Source of the DNA: Eremothecium cymbalariae DBVPG#7215
Lineage: Eukaryota; Ascomycota; Saccharomycetes; Saccharomycetales; Saccharomycetaceae
Assembly: GCF_000235365.1 (NCBI RefSeq)
Contig: NC_016454.1
Location: 372,001 to 436,000 of the forward strand
DNA length: 64,000 nt
Direction: 5' to 3'
Every line of letters starts with the position of its first letter. The stretch's first letter is position 1. Under the pieces are notes generated by a model. It made no database searches, had not been told where the DNA came from, and was given only the letters and a program-made list of their open reading frames with translations. This document shows positions 1 through 8,654 of this stretch, one piece after another. The translations under genes were made by a program, and so were the position numbers.

Positions 1-2381
1 AAGTTTCTTCTACAAATCCTTCCATAGAGCCTTCTACCGAGGGATCATCCGCCCCAGATGTATCCACTGCTACCGAGGGATCATCCACCCCAGGTGTACC
101 ATCCACCACAGATGTATCCATTGCTACCGAGGGATCATCCACCCCAGGTGTACCATCCACCACAGATGTATCCACTACTACCGAGGGATCATCCACCACA
201 GATGTATCCATTGCTACCGAGGGATCATCCACCCCAGGTGCATCCACTGCTACCGAGGGATCATCCACCCCAGGTGTGTCCACTACTGAATCTATCTCCA
301 CCGAAACACCTCCTCCAGAGACTGTGTCAGAACCCTATGAATCCATCAACCCTAAAACTTCCAGCCCAAGCTTGGAGTCCACCTTATACACCACACATAG
401 TTACTCGACAGTCACCATCACACACGGGGAGTGCCCAAAATGCAGTAAAGTTACTTCCGTTTCCACAATCCCTATCATTTCCGCATTCACATCAACTATA
501 TCTTCTGTTGCTTCTACACCATCTTCCAGCGAGCCTATTTCTAGTCCGCATTCCACTGGCTACTTAGAAAGTACTATCACGACTGGGACCACCGACATCA
601 CCACTCTTACTGAAACTAGCAGCTGCTCTGACAGCACCGAAGGGTCCGACACCACCACAGTCGTTACTCCTACCACACACACTGAAGTTTCTTCTACAAA
701 TCCTTCCATAGAGCCTTCTACCGAGGGATCATCCGCCCCAGATGTATCCACTGCTACCGAGGGATCATCCACCCCAGGTGTACCATCCACCACAGATGTA
801 TCCACTGCTACCGAGGGATCATCCGCCCCAGATGTATCCACTGCTACCGAGGGATCATCCACCCCAGGTGTACCATCCACCACAGATGTATCCACTACTA
901 CCGAGGGATCATCCACCCCAGGTGCATCCACTGCTACCGAGGGATCATCCACCCCAGGTGCATCCACTGCTACCGAGGGATCATCCACCCCAGGTGTACC
1001 ATCCACCACAGATGTATCCATTGCTACCGAGGGATCATCCACCCCAGGTGTACCATCCACCACAGATGTATCCACTACTACCGAGGGATCATCCACCCCA
1101 GGTGCATCCACTGCTACCGAGGGATCATCCACCCCAGGTGCATCCACTGCTACCGAGGGATCATCCACCCCAGGTGTGTCCACTACTGAATCTATCTCCA
1201 CCGAAACACCTCCTCCAGAGACTGTGTCAGAACCCTATGAATCCATCAACCCTAAAACTTCCAGCCCAAGCTTGGAGTCCACCTTATACACCACACATAG
1301 TTACTCGACAGTCACCATCACACACGGGGAGTGCCCAAAATGCAGTAAAGTTACTTCCGTTTCCACAATCCCTATCATTTCCGCATTCACATCAACTATA
1401 TCTTCTGTTGCTTCTACACCATCTTCCAGCGAGCCTATTTCTAGTCCGCATTCCACTGGCTACTTAGAAAGTACTATCACGACTGGGACCACAGACATCA
1501 CCACTCTCACTGAAACTTCTAGCAGCTCTGAGACTATGGAAGTCTCGAGCACAGTTCCCGGAGTTACTCCTGAGTTGTCCTCACCGGCTTCTGAATACCC
1601 ACAGTCTGATATGTCTACCGGCACACCTGAAGTTACACCATCTACTTCATCTACTACAACATCACCCTCTCTAAGCATTCCAGATACATCCTTGCCACCT
1701 TACGAATCCATTAATCCAAAGACTTCTACTAAAGGGTTTGAATGCAGCGCCTATACAACCACTATTCAATCTATAATCATTGTTACCTCTGGTATATGCC
1801 CTGACTGCTCTACCATAACTTCTCTGACCAACATACCAGTCGTCACGACTGGTATATATCCTGAATGCGGTAACAACCCACCATCCCCATCAGTTCCAAG
1901 TATAGTAACAAGCACAATTATTAGCTTAACCACCGAGGAAGATATAACTTTAACGAGCACTTCGTTCAAAACAATAACCTTCACAACACCATCCGTTTCT
2001 GGCACGAGTGAAAGTACCACGGTTGTACCACCACAAGCCCCCGAAACAGCCTCTACAGAATGTACTTCTAATTGCAATATCTCTCCATCTGTTTCGTTAG
2101 GATCATCCACCATATCCACAACTTCCGAAACCACTCCGCATTCTGACGGCAAAACGACAACCGATCAAATAACAACAAGTGCCACTGTTTCAAAGGCTAC
2201 AACAATTACTTCTTCTGCAGAATCTACAAACACCATCCCAACAATTGTCCAAAAATCTTCCACCTTCAAAACATCTTCAAGTACAGCTAGTAGCCCATCT
2301 ATTTCTGTGTATGACGGCAAGGCACCAACATTCTCTCCATCAATAACTCTATTGGTACTCGGACTATTAGGTTTTATTTAA
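1..2381 (+). CDS. Repeat-rich GPI-anchored cell-wall mannoprotein, 3' part (5' end outside window)
   Basis: The frame is open from the first bases of the window, so the start lies upstream; about 790 codons are visible. The protein is almost entirely Ser/Thr, as in heavily O-mannosylated flocculin or adhesin stalks. It has two arrays of a 12-residue repeat (TEGSSTPGASTA) and an 18-residue variant carrying PSTTDV, each followed by a Cys-containing module with PYESINPKT and a CPKC motif. A third, diverged module (CPDC) lies near 1696-1890. The C-terminus is a short hydrophobic stretch with no charged tail (SITLLVLGLLGFI), typical of a GPI-attachment signal. Any ligand-binding head would be off-window, so adhesin versus structural wall protein cannot be decided. 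No specific ortholog recognised. Confidence 0.85.
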   Translation, partial: VSSTNPSIEPSTEGSSAPDVSTATEGSSTPGVPSTTDVSIATEGSSTPGVPSTTDVSTTTEGSSTTDVSIATEGSSTPGASTATEGSSTPGVSTTESISTETPPPETVSEPYESINPKTSSPSLESTLYTTHSYSTVTITHGECPKCSKVTSVSTIPIISAFTSTISSVASTPSSSEPISSPHSTGYLESTITTGTTDITTLTETSSCSDSTEGSDTTTVVTPTTHTEVSSTNPSIEPSTEGSSAPDVSTATEGSSTPGVPSTTDVSTATEGSSAPDVSTATEGSSTPGVPSTTDVSTTTEGSSTPGASTATEGSSTPGASTATEGSSTPGVPSTTDVSIATEGSSTPGVPSTTDVSTTTEGSSTPGASTATEGSSTPGASTATEGSSTPGVSTTESISTETPPPETVSEPYESINPKTSSPSLESTLYTTHSYSTVTITHGECPKCSKVTSVSTIPIISAFTSTISSVASTPSSSEPISSPHSTGYLESTITTGTTDITTLTETSSSSETMEVSSTVPGVTPELSSPASEYPQSDMSTGTPEVTPSTSSTTTSPSLSIPDTSLPPYESINPKTSTKGFECSAYTTTIQSIIIVTSGICPDCSTITSLTNIPVVTTGIYPECGNNPPSPSVPSIVTSTIISLTTEEDITLTSTSFKTITFTTPSVSGTSESTTVVPPQAPETASTECTSNCNISPSVSLGSSTISTTSETTPHSDGKTTTDQITTSATVSKATTITSSAESTNTIPTIVQKSSTFKTSSSTASSPSISVYDGKAPTFSPSITLLVLGLLGFI
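46..275 (+). repeat. 36/54-bp coding minisatellite, array 1
   Basis: Tandem in-frame units start ACCGAGGGATCATCC and are either 36 bp (12 codons) or 54 bp (18 codons). Both lengths are multiples of three, so copy-number change keeps the frame. The array sits inside the cell-wall protein gene. Confidence 0.9.
719..1178 (+). repeat. 36/54-bp coding minisatellite, array 2
   Basis: Same units as the array at 46-275 but more copies in a different order of 36- and 54-bp forms. The sequence leading into it (from 685) repeats positions 1 onward, and the sequence following it (from 1170) repeats 270 onward, so array and flanks form one duplicated block. Confidence 0.9.
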
Positions 2382-3018
2382 CCTCAATTATTAGATATAT
2401 ATTTTCTCTTCGTTTTTTGTTAGATACTATTTACCACATTTATCTGAAACGTGAATCAAAAAGTATTGGGTATATCACACTTCTCAAACCAACCTATCCT
2501 CTTGGCACTTTCGAAGGTGTAACCAGATGTGCTGTCAACTATTACTAATATCTTAAAAATTGCCAATAGCCAATCAAGGTAAAGCAAGTCCCCTTTTATG
2601 ATCTGCTATAAAGAAAAAAATTACAAAACAAGACAGTCCTATATAATATACCAGTAGTCTCTACCAAATAATACGTTAATATAATAATATACAGTAATTT
2701 TTTAAAATATCTTTATATTCAGTTCCAAATATTACATAAATTGTTAAGCTCTGTCACCGGCATTTGAGTAAAAATAAGTCTGGTGATCACGTGACAGGTC
2801 AAATATGGAAAAAGCAATTTGGGACGTTGAATCTTTTCTTTTTCGGTTTTATACATAGTGAAAAATTTTCAATACTCATCTCATCGCCAGGTAACAAGCA
2901 GTATATTCTGTGTACTAAAAGGCTAGTTATAATCTTAGCATTTTGAATCCGATTGACTGCTTCAAGTTCGTTTCAATTTCTATCCAAAGAACCACTTAAG
3001 TCTATCTCTGAACTAAAA
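2382..3018. other. Intergenic, cell-wall gene 3' end and NSR1 promoter
   Basis: AT-rich spacer with no supportable gene. It holds a Cbf1-type TCACGTGA box (CACGTG at 2788-2793) and, close to NSR1, adjacent RRPE and PAC elements listed separately. Confidence 0.8.
2859..2887 (+). promoter_or_regulatory. RRPE plus PAC pair, ribosome-biogenesis promoter
   Basis: TGAAAAATTTT at 2859-2869 is an exact RRPE (bound by Stb3 in S. cerevisiae). ATCTCATCGC at 2878-2887 is the reverse complement of the PAC element GCGATGAGAT (Dot6/Tod6). They lie 132-160 bp before the NSR1 ATG, the usual arrangement in the RiBi regulon. Confidence 0.85.
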
Positions 3019-4365
3019 ATGGCTAAGGCTGCTACCACCAAAAAGGCTGCTAAGAAAGACTTGAAGAAGCAGAAAAAAGCTGCTACCCCAGTCACCAGCT
3101 CTTCTTCCAGTGAAGATTCCAGCTCCTCTTCTTCCTCAGAAAGCTCTTCTGATTCTGAGGCTGAATCCAACTCCACTTCCTCTTCTTCTGAGGCCGAATC
3201 CAACTCTAGCTCTTCTTCGGAAGATGAATCCTCTTCAGACGACGAATCCTCTGATTCTTCATCTTCCGACTCAGAAAGTGAATCTGAGAAGCCAAACAAG
3301 AAAACTAAGAGTTCATCTGAAGATGAAGACTCTTCCTCTAAAAGCGACTCTTCTGACAGTGAGCAATCAGACTCAGAATCTGAAAGCGATTCTGAAGAAA
3401 AGGCCAAGAACGATGAAACATCATCTTCTTCGTCATCTGATGACGATTCGTCCGACGACTCCTCAGATGAATCCTCTTCATCCTCATCCGAAGACGCTGC
3501 TACTGGAGTAATGAAGACTGACGAAGAAGAAGAAGAAGAAGAAGAAGAAGGTTCGAAGAAACGTAAATCCACTGATTCAGCTAACTTGGACAGATCTAAA
3601 GATGAAAAATCCCAAAAGAAGCACAAAAAGGACTCTCCAACTGAACCTGCCACCATTTTTGTCGGCAGGTTATCTTGGTCCATCGATGATGAATGGTTGA
3701 AGACCGAATTCGAACACATTGGCGGTGTGATTAGCGCTAGGGTCATCTACGAAAGAGGTACAGAGAGATCCCGTGGATACGGCTATGTCGACTTTGAGGA
3801 TAAATCATATGCCGAAAAGGCCATTAAGGAAATGCAAGGTAAGGAAATCGATGGTAGACCAATTAACGTCGACATGTCCACCTCTAAACCTGCTTCCAAC
3901 CCAAAAGAAGACCGTGCTAAAAAATTCGGCGACGTGCCATCTCAGCCATCCGATACTTTGTTCTTAGGTAACCTGTCCTTTAACGCGGACCGTGATAACA
4001 TCTTTGAGCTTTTTAAAGACTATGGTAGTATCATCAGTGTTAGAATCCCGACGCATCCAGAGACCAACCAACCAAAAGGTTTCGGTTATGTCCAATATGC
4101 GTCTATCGAGGAAGCCCAGAAAGCATTGGACAAACTTCAAGGTGAGTACATTGACAACAGACCCGTTAGATTAGACTTCTCCTCTCCAAGACCACCCCAA
4201 AGTGGAAATGGCGGCAACTCTGGATTCAGAGGTGGCAGAGGCGGTGCCCGCTTCACCCCAAGAGGTGGCCCTACTGCAAGAACTGGTTCCGGCGCAAACA
4301 GCGCCCCGCTAGGTAAGGGAAGACAAAGCGCTGCATTCCAAGGTACCAAGAAGACTTTTGATTAA
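3019..4365 (+). CDS. NSR1: Nsr1, nucleolin-like nucleolar RNA-binding protein
   Basis: 448-residue nucleolin homolog acting in pre-rRNA processing and 40S assembly in the nucleolus (family knowledge). A basic N-terminus (MAKAATTKKAAKK) is followed by long Ser/Asp/Glu tracts to about residue 185, then a KKRKS nuclear-localisation cluster. Two RRM domains follow, with RNP2/RNP1 pairs IFVGRL...RGYGYVDF and LFLGNL...KGFGYVQY, then a C-terminal Gly/Arg tail (RGGRGGARFTPRGG). The S. cerevisiae protein is 414 residues. The frame runs 22 codons further upstream from a TTG, but the ATG at 3019 starts the conserved sequence. The RRPE/PAC promoter supports co-regulation with ribosome-assembly genes. Confidence 0.95.
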   Translation: MAKAATTKKAAKKDLKKQKKAATPVTSSSSSEDSSSSSSSESSSDSEAESNSTSSSSEAESNSSSSSEDESSSDDESSDSSSSDSESESEKPNKKTKSSSEDEDSSSKSDSSDSEQSDSESESDSEEKAKNDETSSSSSSDDDSSDDSSDESSSSSSEDAATGVMKTDEEEEEEEEEGSKKRKSTDSANLDRSKDEKSQKKHKKDSPTEPATIFVGRLSWSIDDEWLKTEFEHIGGVISARVIYERGTERSRGYGYVDFEDKSYAEKAIKEMQGKEIDGRPINVDMSTSKPASNPKEDRAKKFGDVPSQPSDTLFLGNLSFNADRDNIFELFKDYGSIISVRIPTHPETNQPKGFGYVQYASIEEAQKALDKLQGEYIDNRPVRLDFSSPRPPQSGNGGNSGFRGGRGGARFTPRGGPTARTGSGANSAPLGKGRQSAAFQGTKKTFD

Positions 4366-5816
4366 ACGGTACATAAAAACCTACAGAAGTTCAACAACCG
4401 CATAGACCAGTCTCTCCCCGCGCACCGTTACTCGAAGCAACTTTACTTTCTGTCAAATCACAACCACCACCACCAACATCACCATATCCTATATTCTGAC
4501 GAAAAGAACATGCATTCTACTAATACATAGATTAACTTCAGATAACCCCATAAATCAAGACCGCTCCTACATAAAAATCTGAAGCTAAGTTTTACCTAGT
4601 TTTTTGTATCTGCTGTACATTATATTCTGTATCAATTAATATATAACTCAAATATATATGTGAGGAAAAATAAAAAAATGAATCCCTGCTACAATGACTA
4701 CTCCAGCGTCACTCAACTGTCTAGATTAATCGCCAATCCCTGACTAATTCTCAGCTAATCTCAAGCCTCTTTATATACACAATGCCCAATACCTAAATTA
4801 ATAACCAACCTGTTTCATACACAAACCCCGTCAGGTCCTTCTTAGACATCAATTATGAACACAACATATTGTTACACCGAGTTTCATCCCCATTCGCCTG
4901 CTCATCTACGTTGGGTATGCCTCAAACACCGCACCCCCATATCTCCGTCGACTTCTGACACATATTCTTCGCAATGCATAGTACGTTTCTAATTTACTAC
5001 ATATGGCACTTTATTCGTCGAGCAGCCGTCTACCTCGCCAAGACAATAACTTTCCCTGCCACACCTGCTGCGTGGGAAAAGGGTTGTCGCATTTGTCATT
5101 GGAAAGGCACCTTTTTTGGATGTATCGGAACAGAATTGGCAAATTCTGTTATCTCGTTGGCATAAACGACTTCTAGAGGTATGCCAGAGAAACTGCTTGA
5201 TAAAAGCTAAGACGGGCTCGAGCAGATTGTATTTTAATTGTTTTTGTCCTTTGTTCTGTGGATATCCAAAGGCCAGAGGGAACAAGGTGGATTATCCAAG
5301 TACAGAAGTAAAGGGACAGACAGGGTTGATTCAGTTATCAAAAAAGTACATAAATTTGCTCTAGTAATTTTACTACAAAGGTTAATATAGATCAGGCTTA
5401 AAGAAGGCGGTAATTGCGATATTTTTCGAAGTTAGCTCGAAGATTCTCAATATTTTTTGAAATTTTTTATTCGGTGTGGATGTCATCAACTTAAGCCAGT
5501 GGACGGTAACAAGTACAGAGGTTTGTGTTGTATAGTTGTATATTATAGAAGGAGAGAGAAACGTTTTTATTTCAAGAGGTAGTTTTCGAAGTATTCGAGA
5601 AGAGGGAGACAAGGAATTAGTTTGGGGATCTGGACGCACGCGGTTTGGGTATTTAAAATAATTTGTTGAGTGGGTTATATAAGACGTTGTAAGGTGGCAT
5701 TTGGAGGCAGGTTGTAGTGTTTTGTGCTTTTCGAGAGTTTTGGGGTTGTTATTTGTTTAGAAGCAGTTTTTGTGGTTAAAAGGGTAGGGGTTCGGGAAAT
5801 TCGATGTTGGCAACAC
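4366..5816. other. Long intergenic region NSR1-RIM8
   Basis: About 1.45 kb between two plus-strand genes. Short open frames at 4974-5364 have no recognisable features and are treated as chance. One GCCAAG (Rim101 core site) occurs at 5037-5042, far from RIM8. No RNA gene or repeat recognised. Confidence 0.6.
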
Positions 5817-7469
5817 ATGGGGTTCTTTTCCAAGTTTAAGCTGCTAAGCTCGTTTCAAGCGGAGAATTCGCCTGAAAGGAGGCTAAAGACGTTGGTAGTG
5901 GTTGCCGATTTTTACGTGGATATCGAGGAGCCACATAAGATATGGAAACCTGGAGAATTTATTGCTGGGGAGGTGGTGCTCTCACTGAAGAAGCCATTAA
6001 AGAATGTGAGTGTGAATCTTGCTTTGGTTGGTAAGTTGAAGGTACGAAACGGGGCAGGCGCAACGTCTAGATTGAAGTTAGAACGGGAGTTGTTTAAAAA
6101 GTCTACGGTTATATATGGAGATATTGTAGAAAAGCCCACGGCAGTTGACGATTTGAATGGCCTTACTAGAGGAGATCATCGTTTCCCTTTCCGGATGATG
6201 ATTCCGATGAAAAATGTATATACGTCGATAGAGTTTGAGAAGGGTTCAATCTCCTATAGTGTTGAATGTACTCTTAAACCCCTTATTGATTCGTCGTGCT
6301 CTATGTCAAAATGCTCGAAAAGGTTTTCACTCTTGGTTCCCGTGGACGTGGGTCCTCTGCCGAAACCGACCACGAAGATTGTTGTTCTACAATCCCCCCA
6401 GATGATGAGGGGCCCAAGGCTTAGTATGGCAGAACAAGATACCTCTTCATCTTTAACGAAGAAGACGAATCCTTTGACCATCTCCAATGCATCAGCTACC
6501 ACAAATACATCGTCGAAGACTGTTACAATATCAGTGGATATAGCAGAATCTGGCTTCACAATCGGTGATACCATCAAGATAAAGGTTCACATACAGCATT
6601 ATAAAGATTATTCGCATTCCGCTGGCCTCATTGCCACGTTGGTACGAATCTGTCGCATGCATGGTGTTGGAAAAGAAGATCCTATGGAGACGTTCCGTAA
6701 AGATATCTGCCAGTGTGTTTCCCCACTTTATATAGACCCCAACACATACGACTGTTTTGTGGTTATGAATCTAAATGTTCCTCTCGATGCATTTCCAACC
6801 TTGGTTGTACCAGATAGAGGGTTCAGTTTTCAATACTATATCGAAGTTCTCGCAAATCTATCCCCCCGAAATATTGTGTACACCGAGTCTAATAGAATAG
6901 TTGGCGGATCTAGCACTACGGATATACCAATACCTTCAACGAAGGGCCATATAACCAAGAAATTCAGCATTATTCCTCCTAAACTACCTATTCCCAACAA
7001 AAATGAAGCTGGAGCGTTGGACGAATCCCTGATTTTCTTTCAAGATATGATCAATGTTGATAAACTCAAACGCTTAAGAAATGTCACAGGTACTTCAATA
7101 GAAATTGTTATAGGTACCCACAAAAGTGATTGCCCACAAACTAATACGCTATCAAAACCTGCTGGTGAACTAAAAGAAGGCTCTTCATCAGTTCCATATG
7201 AAGATCCTCCTACATCCTACATCTCTTCCGTTTCGAAACCTGAAGACACGTACGATAAACTCTGTCAACAATATTTTGGAGACTTAATTAGTGAGCCATC
7301 ATCATCCAGGAAAAAACAAGTCGATAATCTAGAAGCCGACGTATACCCCACTGACCCAGTGCCGAGATACACAGCAAATTCTGAATATCCTGTTACAGAA
7401 GACAAGAATGAGTTAGAACAACTAAGGCTACATGAGTTAGAAAGCGATCCACCTCCCGAAAATCCCTAG
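5817..7469 (+). CDS. RIM8: Rim8, arrestin-like adaptor of the alkaline-pH (Rim) pathway
   Basis: 550-residue alpha-arrestin (fungal PalF/Rim8, also Art9). In the family it links the plasma-membrane pH sensor Rim21 to ESCRT-I and the Rsp5 ligase, leading to proteolytic activation of Rim101. The arrestin N-domain starts with DIEEPHKIWKPGEFIAGEV, and Rim8-specific segments are clear: GEHRFPFR-like GDHRFPFRMM, EFEKGSISYSVECTL, RICRMHGVGKEDPMETFRKD and FQYYIEVL...NIVYTESNRI. A PPTSY near the C-terminal region may contribute to Rsp5 contact (inference). The S. cerevisiae protein is 542 residues. The ATG at 5817 is used because the upstream extension begins with GTG and lacks family similarity. RIM101 and RIM20 lie in the same window. 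Confidence 0.93.
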   Translation: MGFFSKFKLLSSFQAENSPERRLKTLVVVADFYVDIEEPHKIWKPGEFIAGEVVLSLKKPLKNVSVNLALVGKLKVRNGAGATSRLKLERELFKKSTVIYGDIVEKPTAVDDLNGLTRGDHRFPFRMMIPMKNVYTSIEFEKGSISYSVECTLKPLIDSSCSMSKCSKRFSLLVPVDVGPLPKPTTKIVVLQSPQMMRGPRLSMAEQDTSSSLTKKTNPLTISNASATTNTSSKTVTISVDIAESGFTIGDTIKIKVHIQHYKDYSHSAGLIATLVRICRMHGVGKEDPMETFRKDICQCVSPLYIDPNTYDCFVVMNLNVPLDAFPTLVVPDRGFSFQYYIEVLANLSPRNIVYTESNRIVGGSSTTDIPIPSTKGHITKKFSIIPPKLPIPNKNEAGALDESLIFFQDMINVDKLKRLRNVTGTSIEIVIGTHKSDCPQTNTLSKPAGELKEGSSSVPYEDPPTSYISSVSKPEDTYDKLCQQYFGDLISEPSSSRKKQVDNLEADVYPTDPVPRYTANSEYPVTEDKNELEQLRLHELESDPPPENP

Positions 7470-7693
7470 TCTGCTAACAACAGATACATTTGGTAGTATA
7501 TCTACGACTAAGCGCATCCTAGTCCTAATAATATATACATGTATATACGCTGTGGACGTACTATATCGCAAGTTTGTAACGTGGGGAATGATACAGAAAA
7601 ATTTCCGGAATCTTCACATAAAGTCGTTTCAGAACCGATGAGCAGTCCAAATTACAAGTTCAACAACAGTATTTAGGTCAAATAGAGCTCATT

Positions 7694-8434
7694 ATGAATG
7701 TACAGGATAGAAGAAGGATCCTTGGCCCCCAGAATGCTAAGCCAATCACTTTTAGTTCAGTGCGGAGCGAAACGGATGCTGGAAGCTCAACAGAAGACGA
7801 TAATGCTAGATTAGTTGAAAAAGATGGACAAGGATCTATGTTTATAAAAAGTGGGTTAGTCAGCAATGCCAACGGGTCCTCATATCTAGAATTAAATGGA
7901 AACTCGCATTATTCATTGTTAGTCACATCGGTATACGGGCCTCGTCCCATTCGTGGGTCATTTACTTCTCAGGCGACGGTGTCCGTACAGTTCAAGGAAG
8001 TAACGTTGGAAAGGTGGAGTTCAGGGGAGGTTATGGAAATATGTAATTTTCTAACCAATGTATTCAATGCTGTAATTCGATTAGAGAGGTATCCAAAATC
8101 GGGAATTGATATTTTTTTAAATTTAATTCAACATAGTGATTCTAAGAAGAGTGAAGAAGATATAAGCTTAGTATCAATTTTACCGTACTGTATCAATGGA
8201 ATCACCTTAGCTTTGGTGGATGCGGGCATAGAAGTAGTGGATATGGTAAGTGCCGGTAGATACAACCGCAATGTTATTGCATTTGGCAAAAACGGCGAAG
8301 AAATTGTTGGCTACTGGCAAGATGACAATGAGGAAGACATCCTGAATGTCGTTCAAAAATGCCGAGAAGAGTATTTTAAAGGCAGAGAGACGATGGTAAA
8401 CTACTTAGTTTCTAAGAATAGTGATTCCATGTAA
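7694..8434 (+). CDS. MTR3: Mtr3, RNase PH-like core exosome subunit
   Basis: 246 residues, close to the 250 of S. cerevisiae Mtr3. It is one of six catalytically inactive RNase PH-fold subunits in the exosome ring, which degrades and processes RNA in nucleus and cytoplasm. Family features include the N-terminal DRRRILGPQNAKPI, the strand SLLVTSVYGPRPIRGSF and FKEVTLERWSSGEVMEICNFL. In S. cerevisiae MTR3 lies between NSR1 and CHO2 (YGR158C); here RIM8 intervenes and the orientation relative to NSR1 differs. The 3' end faces CHO2 with 220 bp between. Confidence 0.9.
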   Translation: MNVQDRRRILGPQNAKPITFSSVRSETDAGSSTEDDNARLVEKDGQGSMFIKSGLVSNANGSSYLELNGNSHYSLLVTSVYGPRPIRGSFTSQATVSVQFKEVTLERWSSGEVMEICNFLTNVFNAVIRLERYPKSGIDIFLNLIQHSDSKKSEEDISLVSILPYCINGITLALVDAGIEVVDMVSAGRYNRNVIAFGKNGEEIVGYWQDDNEEDILNVVQKCREEYFKGRETMVNYLVSKNSDSM

Positions 8435-8654
8435 ATATTACCCCCTCCCCCATTTATTATCTTTTTATTTATTCTCTTTAGGTCGTTTTTATATACAGTG
8501 TTAAATGTAGCATAACTTGTAGTCAATATGGTTCAACAAAAATAAATTTGAAGTCTTTCTATAAAAGGATTAAACCAGGTAACAGAAATACAAGAAAAAT
8601 GATAGAGATGGCGTATCCAGGTATTTTTTAGGAGGGAGTATGCCGAGCAGCAAT

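Noticed and set aside
560..1467. Long open frames in other frames and strands of the cell-wall gene
   Set aside because: They only mirror the 36/54-bp repeats; periodicity in threes keeps all frames open.
2953..3018. N-terminal extension of NSR1
   Set aside because: Starts at TTG; the conserved protein begins at the ATG at 3019.
4974..5364. Short overlapping open frames between NSR1 and RIM8
   Set aside because: Contradictory strands, mostly non-ATG starts, no recognisable motif.
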